From contig JACDQD010000002.1 in NCBI GenBank assembly GCA_019843655.1, positions 7,388,585 through 7,452,584 on the forward strand: a stretch of DNA of 64,000 bases. The letters run 5' to 3'. This stretch comes from Lethocerus indicus. Its lineage: Eukaryota > Arthropoda > Insecta > Hemiptera > Belostomatidae. The stretch's first letter is position 1. The number at the start of each line of letters is the position of its first letter. Position numbers and translations under genes: made by a program. The notes under the pieces were generated by a model. That model made no database searches. It was not told the DNA's origin and saw only the letters and a program-made list of their open reading frames with translations. This document shows positions 12,934 to 25,735 of the stretch, piece by piece.

Positions 12934-14706
12934 ATTCGCCTGGCTTCTTCTGTGTCAAATACATCGAATTTAACAAGTAATTGAGTTCTAAGGCTATTGA
13001 GTTGAGTATTAGCTCACTAGTGTAATAAAAATGGGTAAGGAATTAGAATGAAGTAATAAACTAAATAGTAAAAACTGATTAACAATAATCGTCTAAAATA
13101 TTATTACTTCTTCTTGATTATTACTAGTATACCATACTGATAGCCTCAGCCTGTGAACAGTATCTCATTGTCAATGTATTTTAAATAAAATGAACTTTTT
13201 CAAGAATATTACTAATTCGTCTTAGTTGTATTTGATTATTCCTTTACGCCGACAATGGAAAAGCACTCAATTATACTATTAAGGATTTAGAAAACGTTTA
13301 GTTTCGATTCAATCTGCAATTGCGGTCATGCAAACTGGTCAAAATAAAGGAATTGGTCTCACTTATTAGCACGATCAGTCCCCAACCCCCGACTACACAA
13401 AATGACTGGGGCAAACTCAAGTTTCCAAACAAATGAACTACTTTTCATCCGATATTCGACCTATTTGTACCAAATAAACAATTTGCCATACCCACCACTT
13501 TATGCAAAGTCATCGGCCGAGAAATAGCAATTGATACTTTTCATATATTAGAAGTTATTTCGGTCACGGAATAACTGAAAAATGAATATTCCTTATTTCA
13601 TGACATAATCATTGACTGGAGGTGAAGTAGTCACAAAAAGTGAAGGCGATAACATTCATCATTGGGTCGAGTAAATTGTCTTAGGAGGCTAAAAATATAT
13701 CTTGACACGTCGTAATGGGGAGCAATCCTGTTCAATTGGAAAAAGCGTTCAAAAATTAGAATAGTAGCCATGAGAGTATATGGTAAAAGTAAGACAAATT
13801 GTTATACAATTTACTGTCTTAAATGTTTCATTTTTTCATTTCATATTTTTTAAATATAGCCAGTCTAACCAACTTTGGCTTACTGTATAGGACGTAGGGA
13901 AAGTGAAAGATGGAAATAGGAGGCCGAGCAATGGGGGCGTATCGATTTGACCGAACGTTGATACACTGTCCAAATAATTAATGCTCTCCTCAGTCGGCGA
14001 GCGGGAGTGTTAGTAAATGGGTTTAAACATAAGTCCGATTTTATGACAAGAATAAAACGCGTCTATTGTATTAGACACGTAAAGGCCTCGGTTTTATAGG
14101 CGCAGCTATAAAACTCGCGTTGCGATGGTTGATCCGCTTTCCCATGAAATTTAGTGCCGGGAATTCTGATACCGAGTGCCTGCCTGACAATCACGACGCT
14201 GACAGCGTTGTTAGATGCAGAAAATAACCTCCTCCCTAGTACCTGTTACGCAGCTGACGCTCGCTATACCTTTTGCTTCGGTATAACTGTAAAGCTCGAG
14301 TAAGTTGATTTAAAAAAATAATTTTCTCCAGTAATTCTTTGTACATTTAATAGATCATAATTGTAAATAGTATCATGAATTTATATAGATATAGATTCTA
14401 TTTTCGAATACGCTAAAGAAAGGGTTTCATTAATTTGGTTTGAAAAATTCAATGCTCGTTCCACTCCATTACTCGTATGAAGCACAGTATTCTTGCTTGT
14501 GCATCAGTAAAATACATACTCAAACATTCGATAAAACATGTCTCAGTGTTGGTTTTTGGAGCAAAAGGTGGGGTGAATAGTGGATTCCGAATTTCTTAAA
14601 AAACGTTTTTGTTCGTATCACGCAGAAATTTATTCCAGCAGCATCCAACAAAGTAATCCTCCCTAGTGCATCTGTAATATGTTAAATGTTATCAAATATA
14701 TACTCA

Positions 14707-14710
<4 letters not shown>

Positions 14711-14748
<38 letters not shown>
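14711..14748 (+). repeat. AT dinucleotide microsatellite
   Basis: An uninterrupted TA/AT tract of about 38 bases. It is simple sequence in AT-rich surroundings. Confidence 0.95.
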
Positions 14749-15426
14749 TCAACAAGAGGGAGTAGATTTACCCTGAATAACACGCAGAAAGTTGTTAATA
14801 AAACTCGAAAATAAAATAGTTGGTTTTCCCCTCTCCGGTTTGGGAATTGCATAGCTTCTCTCCCTAATGCGTCAGGGGGCCGGGGGATTTGGGAGCCTGG
14901 AAAGTTGATAGGAGCTTACTTTGGGGATTAAGCATTCTAAATAAAAAGTTTAAATAAAAAAGCCATTTTCGGGCTGGTCAGACCATCGTCCGAACCCCAA
15001 AACGTGGCTCGGACAAGACAAACTCCAAGGGCCGTGAAACAGATTTTCCCCTTTATCGGTAATTTATAAAACTTGGAAATCCAGGCCGGCACCCTTCCCT
15101 AACCCCTCACTATGCCCAGTTCCTCCCCAACCGAGGAGGAGCTTCGTCGCCAATCTCTCTCGTTCCACGAAATCTCCAACTAACAATGTACCCTCCCTCC
15201 CGCTCTCTTTTCCTCCGCATCGAGGTCGAATTGGATGGGTTTAAAGTACTATCCCTACCATTATTCTCGACATTGTGTCTTTTTTTAATTCTAGAATAAA
15301 TTTACTTTTCTATCAGAATTTATATTTAAATACAACATTTTTACAGTTTCGATTCGGGTACATTTTATATCGTAAACAATTTGGATTAAAGGATTTTGAG
15401 ATTTTAAAAATTTCTATTATAATTGA

Positions 15427-15428
<2 letters not shown>

Positions 15429-15476
<48 letters not shown>
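15429..15476 (+). repeat. AT dinucleotide microsatellite with one interruption
   Basis: About 48 bases of AT repeat, interrupted once by TACAT near 15457. It explains the Ile/Tyr-repeat end of the open frame that overlaps it. Confidence 0.95.
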
Positions 15477-18400
15477 GACACAAAATATTGTAGAGTTGAT
15501 ACAGTGATGCATGTTATGTTGTCAGCATGTTAATTAATCACAATTTGTAGGGGGTTAAATTTCATAAGACGAAAATTTGACAGATTTCCAGGCAGACTTC
15601 GTTAAGCCGGGTAATTTCCATTTAAATTGGACTAAACGAGATTAAATGTAACGAAATTTCTCTTATTTCGATATTCAATACAAAATTGTCAGTTAACCGG
15701 ATGCGGTGCGCGTAGAAAATAAACCTGATACTGCCACAATGAGAGCATTGAAAATTAAACGAGAGCGTGTAGAAATGTTTTTGAAACCGTTGAAATACGT
15801 TTTAAAAATGTAAATTTAAGGATAACAGGTTTATGCAATCGAGCGCTGAATGCTAACTCAGTCCAACTTTGTACACATTTCTATGGTCCGGGGCACTTCG
15901 TGAAAGGGTTTCCTGGTCTTGAAACAATAAGAGATAATTATTTTTTACTTAGCGTAATTTATCACACATTTCAGGGAATACTAATCGCTCACTTGTTCTT
16001 GACTAGAATCTTTATTGTTTGCCGGTACTATGAGTCGACAATCGTTCTTTCTCTAAATATAAAACTTTGGGGAATTCAGTGGTGGACTGTGTCCCGTCCG
16101 AGTTGGTCGGCTGTGCCTGGGTGGATCCATCGAGAAACAGCCGTCCCGTCCCGTCAATAGCTATTCACAATTAGTCCGGCCCGGATGGTTACATTATGCA
16201 AATCCCATTGAAGGCGGTAGGTGGGGCGCCGGGGAGGCGTAATTGCCAACTAGCGCACAGTTCATCAGCCCGACCATTGTTGTGCCCGGCCCATTGTTGG
16301 CCCCCGGAGCTCCTCCGACCTTTTCTCTTATCACTCCCGACGTCCCCCCCTCGTCCTACTCACCTCTCCCCTACCCTGATAGATTTTGAACACCCTCGTT
16401 TTCTTAACATCCCTTCACCGCCCGTTCGTCCATTCGAGGCGATTACTAATTGCCAACTAAGAGTTGAAATATTCGGCCAATAAAGAAATTGATTAACGTC
16501 ATAAAATCCTCAGGATCGGAATGAAATTTTATCTAATATTCTTTTAAATTATTCCTTCAGTAACCAGGAAGGAATTACAACTACTTCGATGAACTTTACA
16601 AAATATTATAGCTGAAAATATGAAGAAAAAAATCGCATATTACCGACATCTTGATTGTCTTTAAACAATTCAGCAAAGTGTATTATTTATTTCGCTTATC
16701 GACTGTAGTTCCTGGTCAAATTCCAGATGTCGAAGGTAGCTAATTCACATTTTGACTTACTATGAACGTCCTTATTTATTTTTAGAATAGTGTTCATAGT
16801 TTTCAGTTAATTTGAGCCGGTGTTACATCTCTTCTACCTTGTAGTAACGGACTACATACCTGAAGTAGTGTGATGTGTTATTCATCGAGATACCATCATG
16901 TCAAATTAGATTGTATTGGGTGGAATAATATTTCGTGTCACGCTGACATTAATTTCTAGAAGCGTTATTTTGTTCTAATTGGCTCAGAAGTTTATATTGG
17001 GTACAATTAAATTGAAATGCAGGTATTAAATGTTCGTTTAAGCTTTGGAATTTTTTAGATTCTTCTCGATCCGATTTCGGGTTTCTTAAAGGTAAGATTG
17101 CTGGAATCGGTATTTTCATTTTTTGCGTTCTACCTCCCTTTTTATATTGGGAAATACCTGCAAGGTATGACAATCGACGTTGGAAATATTTCTTAGAAGG
17201 AGCATTCCTTTTTGGTCGGTATGTCAAAACGTCAATATTTCACTCCCCTGAATCTTTGCCTCCGCTTTGCGCACAAATTCAATTTCAGGTCAGTCTTAAT
17301 ATCTGCAGGTTTACATCCTTTACAAAGATTTACAAACGGATCTTAGTTCATGTTAAATTGCTGAAAACATGATTTCCCGCCTGTTATCCGATCTGAATTT
17401 GATTTGTCTTCAAATCATATTTGGACTTTCGTGTCTGTTCACCCGTGGATGATTAAAAGCCACGTTTCTCGTATTCTTGGCGATGCAATTAAAGCCAATC
17501 CAATTATTGTTGAATAAACACTTAGTTAGGGATAATATGCGCAATCGCGTATATTTCATGAATGTACTTAATAATTTCCCACACGGGTTTCTTGCTTGCG
17601 ACTGTGCAAATACACGTTAATTTATTCGTGACTATCCATTTGCTTCGATCCAGTATTAATAGATTTTCAGTATTTCGCGTGTTCTTACAGTTTTATTTCA
17701 TCGCCAGATAATTTACCGCACTGTTCTTGTCTAGAGCAGTAGAGCCTTTTATTCAGGTTCCCCCGTCTAGCAGTCGATCCTATTTAAAATATAAATTTTC
17801 AACCAGGTACAGAACGTTCTCCACACGTATACCGCAGGTATTAAAATACAAAAAGGACAAATAGGGGGAAAATTACATAGGACAAGAAGGTACCTTCAAC
17901 GTGAAACTGAAATGAAACGCCTGATTAAAATAATGTTAAATCGAGATTTCGGCTTCTTAATTCTCAATGAAACAATAATAGTGATATAATTAGGTTCATT
18001 GTTTATTCTAAATGTTAACAAATTCCCATTGAGTAAGCCAGATAAAAGTTAGACAATGCGCAAAATGAAAAACCAATGAATGTTCGTTTCGATGATAATG
18101 AAAAATATTGGAGAAAATTATCTGCGGGGCGTTACACAAATTGTGCTCAGTGTATCGGTGGTTTCGTTGTGGTAAATGTCGAACGATAATTAATCACTGT
18201 CAGTAACGAGAGCATGAAATATAATTATTAATTACATTGTGAGTTCAATTAGCGAAATAAAAGATGCGGCGCAATACATGAAGGTATTAATAAAATGTTT
18301 TCCTTCTAATGACGCAGAAGTCATTTACTCAATTATTGTTTTCTCCTGGCTCTATCGGTTATTGTGGGGCGGAACTAATGGAATATTCGCAGACAAATAA

Positions 18401-20524
18401 GTACATATTGCCATAGTATGTATTCATTTTTAACTATGTTTTCTAGTACACCAGTGTATGGGGTTTACAGCTCCGGTTATAAAACTGAACGTATAATACT
18501 AAATGTTACACAGTATAAGTAACGGTGTCAATCACCGCCTCAACTAAGCGAGAACCAATGCCTAATTAAACGGTATATTATTGCCTGTTGTGACTTATAA
18601 TTGGTTTCGCTGAGTGCAATTGAACATTCCATGAAACTACAGCCCAATTACCACTAGATACCACTTAATTACGGTGTCAGTGATTTGGTCTGTTTCAGTC
18701 CCTCGAACAGTTTCGAAAACCCCAGGAAGCTCAGAACACAACAGGGACACAACTCACAACTTGGGATATATAAATTTATTAACATAACTTTATTGAAGTG
18801 AACAACGTGTTTAGGTTTTCTTAATTTTTAAGGAGTGCTCATTGATGCGTTGTTTTCACCCTAAACGTTGAATTGGGAATTGATCGGTTATAAATTCTGA
18901 AAATAATTAAGGGATTAACGCGCCGAGCTGATGACATTTTGGAAATTAATGATCTTTGAACGTAATAGAGGAGCAAACTGAAACGGGGATAATGGCCGGT
19001 TAATTGAAATATCGTAAGGGTTGGTGGTGATGATGATGGCGATGATGCTCCGTGATTAGGTTAGAGTAGAGATTGGTTCGGCGAAGGTTGATGAAAATGT
19101 CGTTTCCATTAATTACAAGAATATCACCGAAATATGAAACACCCATTACAATATACCCCCCCCCACCCTATGAATATCTAAACTCGTTTAACACCCAACT
19201 ATTCAGACATAGGCTTCTGTATTTCACAAAATTCAATTAAGGTACAAGCAAATAACTTTATTGAAGATAACAAAATATAATCACTATGATCGGATTAATT
19301 TGTTAATAGAGTTACTCAAAGGAATTCAATTATTTTCTCATTTTAATTGGCCCCCCTTCTTTTATTTGTTACTTAATTTATTATTGATTTAACATATTAC
19401 TAAATAATTGAAAGTGAAAGTTGACATGATTTCACTACCGTGCTATTTAATCGGAAGGTAATTCGGTTTACGGTTCCAATCGTTTGTATTTCTCACACTT
19501 CAGTAATCATTTGAAAACAATCAGCAGTAACTCTGTTTCTCTTCTCTCATAAGATTTCTCATAAAGGAAATTGAATTTCGTATACCGAAATATTAAATCG
19601 GAAAATATAGTCAGTGTTGAAATATGAGACCGTATAAATAAAAATTCTGACTGTTGGGCCTCAAGACAAATATATATGGCGGTATAGGAGAGGGAATCGC
19701 TCAATTTTCTCCTGCGAAGGCCGATGCGGCTACAATTATTTTGTCGTGTTATTTATTTTTCATCAATCATTTGTTTTCACCTGCTTGTTTTAAGCAAACA
19801 GACGGAATAGAGCGGTTTTCGGGGCATTTATAATTAAAAACCTAAAACCGGGGAAGAGTGGAGAGAGGGGTTTGTGAAGGGAGAGGTGGCCCTGATCCAC
19901 TCACGGGTCTTGATTGTTTTATAAATGACAGAGGGTTAACAGCCCCCCCGGGGTTCGGTATTCGGCCCCTGCCTAATGGCTATCGTTATTTTATAGAATT
20001 AATTTCTTTTATTGGTTCTTAGTTTTAATTCTTTTTCTTTTCATTCGTTTCTCGAATTTTGTGTATGAGATTCTCATTTTTTACTTTGTTTTCTAATTCC
20101 CTCCTTACTACCAGAAATTGTATACTAAAAAATCTTCATAACCTGGATTTTGGGCCCAAGAAAGCACCGAAACTACTGGTGCCATATCCGCGAAACTACT
20201 ATGACCTGCCTTTCAATGTGTTGATAGTGGCCGAACCTAGATTCTAAATGTTTCTGACAATAAAATATTACATATCGAATAGTTTTATATATATAACACG
20301 TGAAGGCGTAGTAAAGAAACACGCTTCGATGTGACAGCACCTCAGTTTTATATTCATCTTTGCAATCGATCCTCATTGCTGGCGCATTTATTACAAAATC
20401 GTAAATTCGTTTCTTTCCTATCTTTCTGGATATACGTACCTTTATATTTTAGAAACTAGGACCAAGGTTGTCGGGCAGCAGGCAATTTTTAATCCGTCGG
20501 CTACTGGTTTAGCTCTAATAAAAG

Positions 20525-20860
20525 GAGATGGGCGGGCTACTTTTTTCTCTCGTTTATAGGTCGTTTCCGTCTTTTCCCGGGGGTGTAATCGAAACTTTTT
20601 ATTCGGTAAAGCTATTAATGGTGGTGATGGAGGGAGGGCCGGTAATGCGGAATCGACCGCCGACCGGTATTTTCTCGGGCGGTGGCGGCGGCGGCGGCCT
20701 CCGGGCTCATTGTTAGGCGAAATTCCTGTTTTTTGCCTCCTCCGCGGGGCCCTCTCTTTCTGGTCATCAACCGGACTGCCACCCGGCAAAGAGACAAAGC
20801 AGGCGGTTTTTTGCGAGTTCATTCCTTGCAGAGGTCAGACCGGCGTACAATTTGGCTTCG
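20525..20860. other. GC- and CpG-rich block with GGC repeat
   Basis: A GC-rich stretch contains a short GGC trinucleotide repeat (20678-20699) and many CpG. Several overlapping open frames on both strands (up to 126 codons) come from this composition. They show Ala, Arg or Gly runs but no domain, so I do not call them genes. It resembles a small CpG-rich regulatory island. Confidence 0.4.
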
Positions 20861-23307
20861 GCCTTTTGAATGTTTTTATACTGAGACCGACGTCGATTCC
20901 AGGCTGTCCTTGCTGCTACTTACCCAGGAATTCGATATCTCAACTGACGCCAACACATCGGAAAAGACATTTTTATTGTATATTTCACCTGTTTTTTAAT
21001 ATCCGACTTTACTTTTAACCCGGTCTAATGAACATTTTTTATTGTCAGACATTTTATTCTCTTTCCGGTGTAAAATTACTCCGCTTAATTCCAGGACGTC
21101 CTCGATTCCTTATTGGTAACTCTGTATGGGGCCATAATGGATATTGAAGTTCGTGTTCTTGACCGCCCCCCGCTATATGGGTGTTATCAATCTCGAGAGA
21201 GGTCCGTTGTCCTTCCTCTCTTGCCCAGGCAGGGGCCGCGTTTTCATTTTCTGCATTATTAACCATCCTAAAGCCCGCCCTCCTTAGTAAGCTGCTGCGG
21301 CTCTAAGTTTAACTCATGTGACTTAAAACAGGTTTTATTCGATTCTCTGTCCTCTAGACGTTAAAACCAATCTTATAATCCCAAATTTACGTTCAATATT
21401 ACGCATATTACGTTCAATGACCTTTATTGAATTATATTTACTGTTAGAATGCACGATTTCATCAGAACAGAAGTTTTACCTCAGTGCTTGATAAGGGGCT
21501 ACAATTGCTAGAATCCAAGTGTTTCTAACATATTTTAACCTAAAAATAAAAATCAGTTCTTCGTTACTTACCGTAATTTAAGAAAAAAATCTATTAATAA
21601 AGGCGACGTTATTATGAGGCTCTTTTATTGATTTTAATTTTAGTTGACTGTTTTTAGTGTTACTCAGAAATGTTTGACGCTCCATCGTTCTTTTTTCAAA
21701 TGGGAGTAATGTTACTAATGGCAGTGCGATAATATTAAATTTGAACTTGCGCGAGTCGGGCCTTTCTGTTGAACGCAGTAATAATTTTAATTTAATTTAT
21801 TACCCCGTGTGTTATATCGACAGAACGCACATTCGGTTCTGAATTTTGTTAAAAACTCGTGTTTAAAACTGTCGCCTGAATATTTGTAACAGATATATTA
21901 AATAATTTCGATATTGGGCCGGGTCGTATTCCGCGTTAACCACATTCGATTTGCGATTGGGTTCTAACTGAATCCAATAATTGTAGTATTCAAAAATAAA
22001 TGTTATGTAAATTATGAGACATAATTTGAACAATATAGATATTATTTCGAAAAATGGTATTCCATATACATTATGCAAACTTTAAAATAAATTATTTTTT
22101 AATGATTCAAATATTTCCTGAATTGCATTTATGGAATAATATACGTTAACAATTATTTAAATGCTAATAGACTTGCGCATAGTATATTCAATTAACAGCA
22201 GTCGGTTTGACGGGGAAGTATTTTTAACGCTCGCTTGGCTGTAAAAACTATATAGGTTAAATCCTATAGAATTTTTATTTCATAATTCAGAAATAATATT
22301 TTGTACATTTTTTTGTAAAGAAAAGTGAAAATGGTCTTATTGTTATCCCATATTTCAGTTGGTATTCTATGCGCTTCGACTTCCTTCAAACAGCTTGTAT
22401 ATAAAATAATACCGAAATTAAATAGGCGCCGAATAAAACTGGGGCGAGGACTGCTTTTATTTCGCTTAATGTATTCAGTTGATAAGCGGCGTGGAGCTCA
22501 CTAACGTCGAACAATAAAGGCCGTATTTTTCGTATTCCTCGAAGGTCCGCGCACAATTTAGATTATCTAAATAACAAGCTTGGGAAATTAATCTGGCAAT
22601 AAATCGTTTTTATTCGGGGACCGCCGGTTAGAAGACACTGCTGCGAATGTTTTATTCAAGTGTTTGTTATTTATTCAGCGTTTATTTATCATTCCTGAAA
22701 CGTTCTTCTTTCTCCGTTTTGTATTTTCCCAACCTTTCCGACTGGAATAACGTCTCCGGAAAACAAAACTACGGAAGCATCAATATCCGATTTTAGATAC
22801 TTTCATACATATATTTTGTCGTATGGTATTTTTAAATGAAGTAGGAGGACACAAAGTTACCGCCGCCTCAATGAATATGTAGTTTGAAATAAGCTTGAAA
22901 AACTGTGGCAGGTATTTTAGCGTTCAAAGCAGGAGTTGACAAAGAAGTCTTTGTCCTATATTGTAGGCGACAAAACCGACGTGTTTAAACATGCAAAGAA
23001 ACTTCAGATGAGCGGAAACAGGGTGTCGTCGTTGTGCTCTTTAATGAAAGGTGTGTTTGTTTGAAGCACCCGCTTATTGGGCCACGGCTTTTCCCATAAA
23101 ATGACCTAACTAGCCTCCAGCCAGGCATTTGCCTCTCCTCAAATAGAGGCCCCTCGCTCTTTTCCCTACCCCTTTGGCCAGTCTTTGGCATTCTTTCATA
23201 CAAAAAGGTTAAATAAGTGTGAACGAGGAGGGAATTGTCTTCAACGAAGTAATGAAAAATACCCTGGTTTCTCGGCTTTCCGAAAATAACTGTTTAAAAT
23301 AACGTGC

Positions 23308-23333
23308 TTTACTCAAATGTGCATTTGAGTAAA
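23308..23333. repeat. 26-base perfect palindrome with 12-bp arms
   Basis: TTTACTCAAATG and CATTTGAGTAAA face each other across two bases. Twelve perfectly paired bases with such a short spacer are unlikely by chance in 64 kb. It could be a dimeric protein-binding site or a small cruciform; no neighbouring feature explains it. Confidence 0.6.
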
Positions 23334-24805
23334 TGTAAATATCCTCAGTTTATTTTATTTCTGGTCGTGAGAGTTTGGAATACACGTGTATGCACGATTT
23401 ATGTGTAGTTGGTATAAAATCCAATATATTAGGAACAACAATAGCTATAATATCGAAACCGGTTCTGCTTAAGACCAAACCAGCGATAAAATATTCGCGT
23501 TATCAGTCAAAATTCTCGTCCTCCGCCTCTCACTTGTAAAGCCTCGCACTGATTACCGCTTCGTGAAAGAAACTTTTTTAATCATTCCTAAATAATGTTA
23601 GCGGTGAAAGTTTTCAAAGCCGAATTTTAATTTGTCCTCGTTTCAATGGTCCCTTCCTCGACAATAGTTTTCATTGTTCTACTTATAACCTGCTTAAGCC
23701 AAGGAGAAAAATTTTTGTCCCGTTTTCCGTTGTCTACAGGCCTACAGCATACAGCTGAATAGCCCGAATTTTAATTATGTCAGTCGCAAGATATTACCAG
23801 GCTCAAGACATCGTACCCCATTCTTGGACCCTCCGTAAGTTTGTAAGACTAACTGTTAGGTTTGACAACATTAGTCCTTTAATGTCTCATTGTTGCAATT
23901 TACTCCTTCGCTGATAGGACATTTTATCGATTTGAATGTTTCGGTCGATGTTTTCATCCACTGTGTTAATGCTTTCAACAGTCAAAGAAAAACATTGAAC
24001 ACTAGGGAGTTGAAAATCATTATTGCGTCAATAATTGGTGTACAGTGAGTCTCGGATCCGTAAATGCTCAGCGTGTACTGGAGAGGGAAGTACAGTCTCG
24101 AGTGGCGATTAGAGACCCTCTCGGGTTCATAAACCGATCGTCGTTTACTGGCGACGTTTTTTTCTTTTTTTTTTCAATTCAGCTCTTGCTCATAATTACG
24201 GGAGCCCTCGCAACCGGGAGCGCATTGTGCAACCGAAGGGACGACGGCCCTTTCGGTGGCTCGGGGCTGTCCCGCCCTAGCGACTCAATTAAATAGTGAT
24301 TAGTGATTTTGAGGGGGCCGTGACACGTTAAGCACTTTACCAGTGAAGCCTTCTAATTGGACGGCTCCCAGTCGGCCGCCCCCTCCCCCTCCCCCACTTA
24401 CCTCTTTTCCACTGCACGTCCCTCATATTTATTATGCGGCTCTACCCTATTGACAGGCCCGCTGACAACAATAACCGGCGACTCGTTCCGCCGAAACGGC
24501 CCTTCCACGCTATTTTTATACGAAGTGATCCCGAAGATGTGTTCGTGTCGGACTGGGTGAGAGAAGAAGCTGTGAAACACTTCAAGAAGAAATAGGAACC
24601 CCCTTTCCAAGTATAAGAATGCTTTAACTTATGCGATATTAGGACGCGTACAAGGCATTCTCCGAATGTTTGATCAACGAGTATACAGACAAAAGATAAA
24701 TATACCGTTAGAGCGTATATCGGTTCCAAAAATATGATCGATACATCAATACTGCCTACGCGGATTTCCTTCAAGCTTCAATGCCTCAAACCTTCAATAA
24801 AATAC

Positions 24806-24950
24806 CGTAGATTTCGTGTTTCGTGTTCTTTCTCCTCTCGCTGGTTTGATCTTTCGCTAGACCGCTTTCGGCTGCTCGCCATCTTCAGTAGGAGTGTCAG
24901 TCACACTGGCACGTCGGATGCTTGCGGGGCATCCTGTTCGCACTATGCAG
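24806..24950 (+). repeat. Copy of the GGTTTCGG-core dispersed repeat lacking its right arm
   Basis: This region aligns with the left two-thirds of the 37.6-kb element. It has the arm segment CTCCTCTCGCTGG (24832-24844), then GCTAGACC, then GCTTTCGG (24864-24871), six bases, and GCCATCTTCAGTAG (24878-24891). A small hairpin follows (GGATGC/GCATCC near 24917-24933) that the 37.6-kb copy also has in weaker form. After about 24950 the similarity stops, and no right arm or tail adjoins. I read it as a truncated or disrupted member of the same family. Confidence 0.75.
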
Positions 24951-25204
24951 TAATAATTTTGATCTACCATCCTGTAATATAACTAATAGTTCGTATCGCC
25001 TGTTGACTTCCTGTTTTTTTTTCTTCATGCGTGGATCCCATGCCAGTCTTCTGACTATATAGAGGCCGGAAGATGTCATTTTATTTATAGGCATTATTAT
25101 TTTAATAATAATAACGGGATGAAAGTGTTGCTATATATAATTGGTTCTTCTACATTCAGTCACTTGTTCGCAACTTGTACAAGTTTGTTTATACTATGGA
25201 GTAT

Positions 25205-25273
25205 ATTAATTGAATTGTCAATTAATTATATCCCAGACCCTCGCTGGGATGAACCAGCGGCGGCTAGCGCCGC
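25205..25273. other. Three consecutive stem-loops
   Basis: Three perfect inverted repeats lie end to end. The first is ATTAATTGA/TCAATTAAT with a 4-base loop (25205-25226), the second ATCCCAG/CTGGGAT with a 7-base loop (25230-25250), and the third GCGGCG/CGCCGC with a 5-base loop (25257-25273). Each alone could be chance; three within 69 bases is notable. An alternative pairing, CGCTGG/CCAGCG (25243-25258), competes with the second and third. Role unknown. Confidence 0.5.
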
Positions 25274-25367
25274 GTCATTATGCGTTGGTTAGTTATTCCT
25301 ATATATTATTAATTTTGAGCAATCTTTGAAATAAATGGTGGTGAGAAATATGTTCAAACGGGAACTA

Positions 25368-25397
25368 GGGCGGGGGGTGGTAGGGTGAGGGTGTGGG
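25368..25397 (+). other. G-quadruplex motif
   Basis: Runs of G (GGG-c-GGGGGG-tggta-GGG-tga-GGG-tgt-GGG) satisfy the four-run, short-loop rule. It lies 95 bases after the triple stem-loop and upstream of a C-rich block. Confidence 0.6.
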
Positions 25398-25579
25398 CGC
25401 CAATAATTCGGGCCTATTGTCCCTTCTTGGGTGGACCGGCAGGCGGGACACTCCATTAAATTCCTTTTATCGTCCCTTCTAGATCTTATTGTCTTATATT
25501 TGGTGCCGGCAGGGACGTTCTAACTCAACTAAATACGGTTGTTCCGGGTCATCGGGCAAGGGGCTATCTGTCTACCGGC

Positions 25580-25735
25580 TTCGCTTTTCTCTCCCACGCA
25601 GCTCTCCCTCGAAAAACCCCCACCCTCCTTAACAGCCCCCGGCCCCACCCCATGCAGATCCCACTCCGCCCCCCCCATCAGTCACGGGCCCGACACCCTC
25701 CCCGAATCCGCCATAACTCCCCTCCTATATAAGTC
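25580..25735 (+). other. C-rich, G-poor block
   Basis: About 155 bases are dominated by C runs (CCCCC, CCCCGG, CCCCCCCC near 25671), with few G. The minus strand could form G-rich structures. It ends in TATATAAG near 25725, which resembles a TATA box, but no transcript is visible. The open frame across it (Pro/Ser/Leu-rich) reflects composition. Confidence 0.5.

Larger units (their letters stand above)
12934..18800. other. Non-coding region, AT-rich with one GC island
   Basis: No gene is recognised. Two AT microsatellites are listed separately. A GC-rich island lies at about 16085-16480 and is strongly pyrimidine-rich on this strand from 16300 to 16440. CCTCCCTAGT-like stretches recur near 14230, 14660 and 14863. 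An inverted repeat of nine bases with a 24-base loop lies at 16759-16800 (ACTATGAAC/GTTCATAGT), a size expected by chance a few times in this window. The 18,000-18,700 stretch contains many TAATTA sites. Confidence 0.5.
18801..24800. other. Non-coding region, AT-rich with short GC islands
   Basis: No gene is recognised. It contains a GAT/GGT-rich patch at 19021-19050, a C-rich run at 19156-19168, a GC-rich block at about 20525-20860, a direct repeat TTACGTTCAAT at 21387-21397 and 21408-21418 (21-base period), a 26-base palindrome at 23308-23333, and GC-rich, pyrimidine-biased DNA at about 24180-24500. None of the open frames resembles a known protein. Confidence 0.5.

Noticed and set aside
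13627..13643. GTAGTCACAAAAAGTGA, similar to miR-153
   Set aside because: It has an extra A, the seed differs, and no complementary arm is present.
16759..16800. Nine-base inverted repeat with a 24-base loop
   Set aside because: Several of this strength are expected by chance once loops up to 30 bases are allowed.
20442..20822. 126-codon minus-strand frame with overlapping frames on both strands
   Set aside because: It arises from a GC-rich block with a GGC repeat; open frames on both strands there reflect composition.
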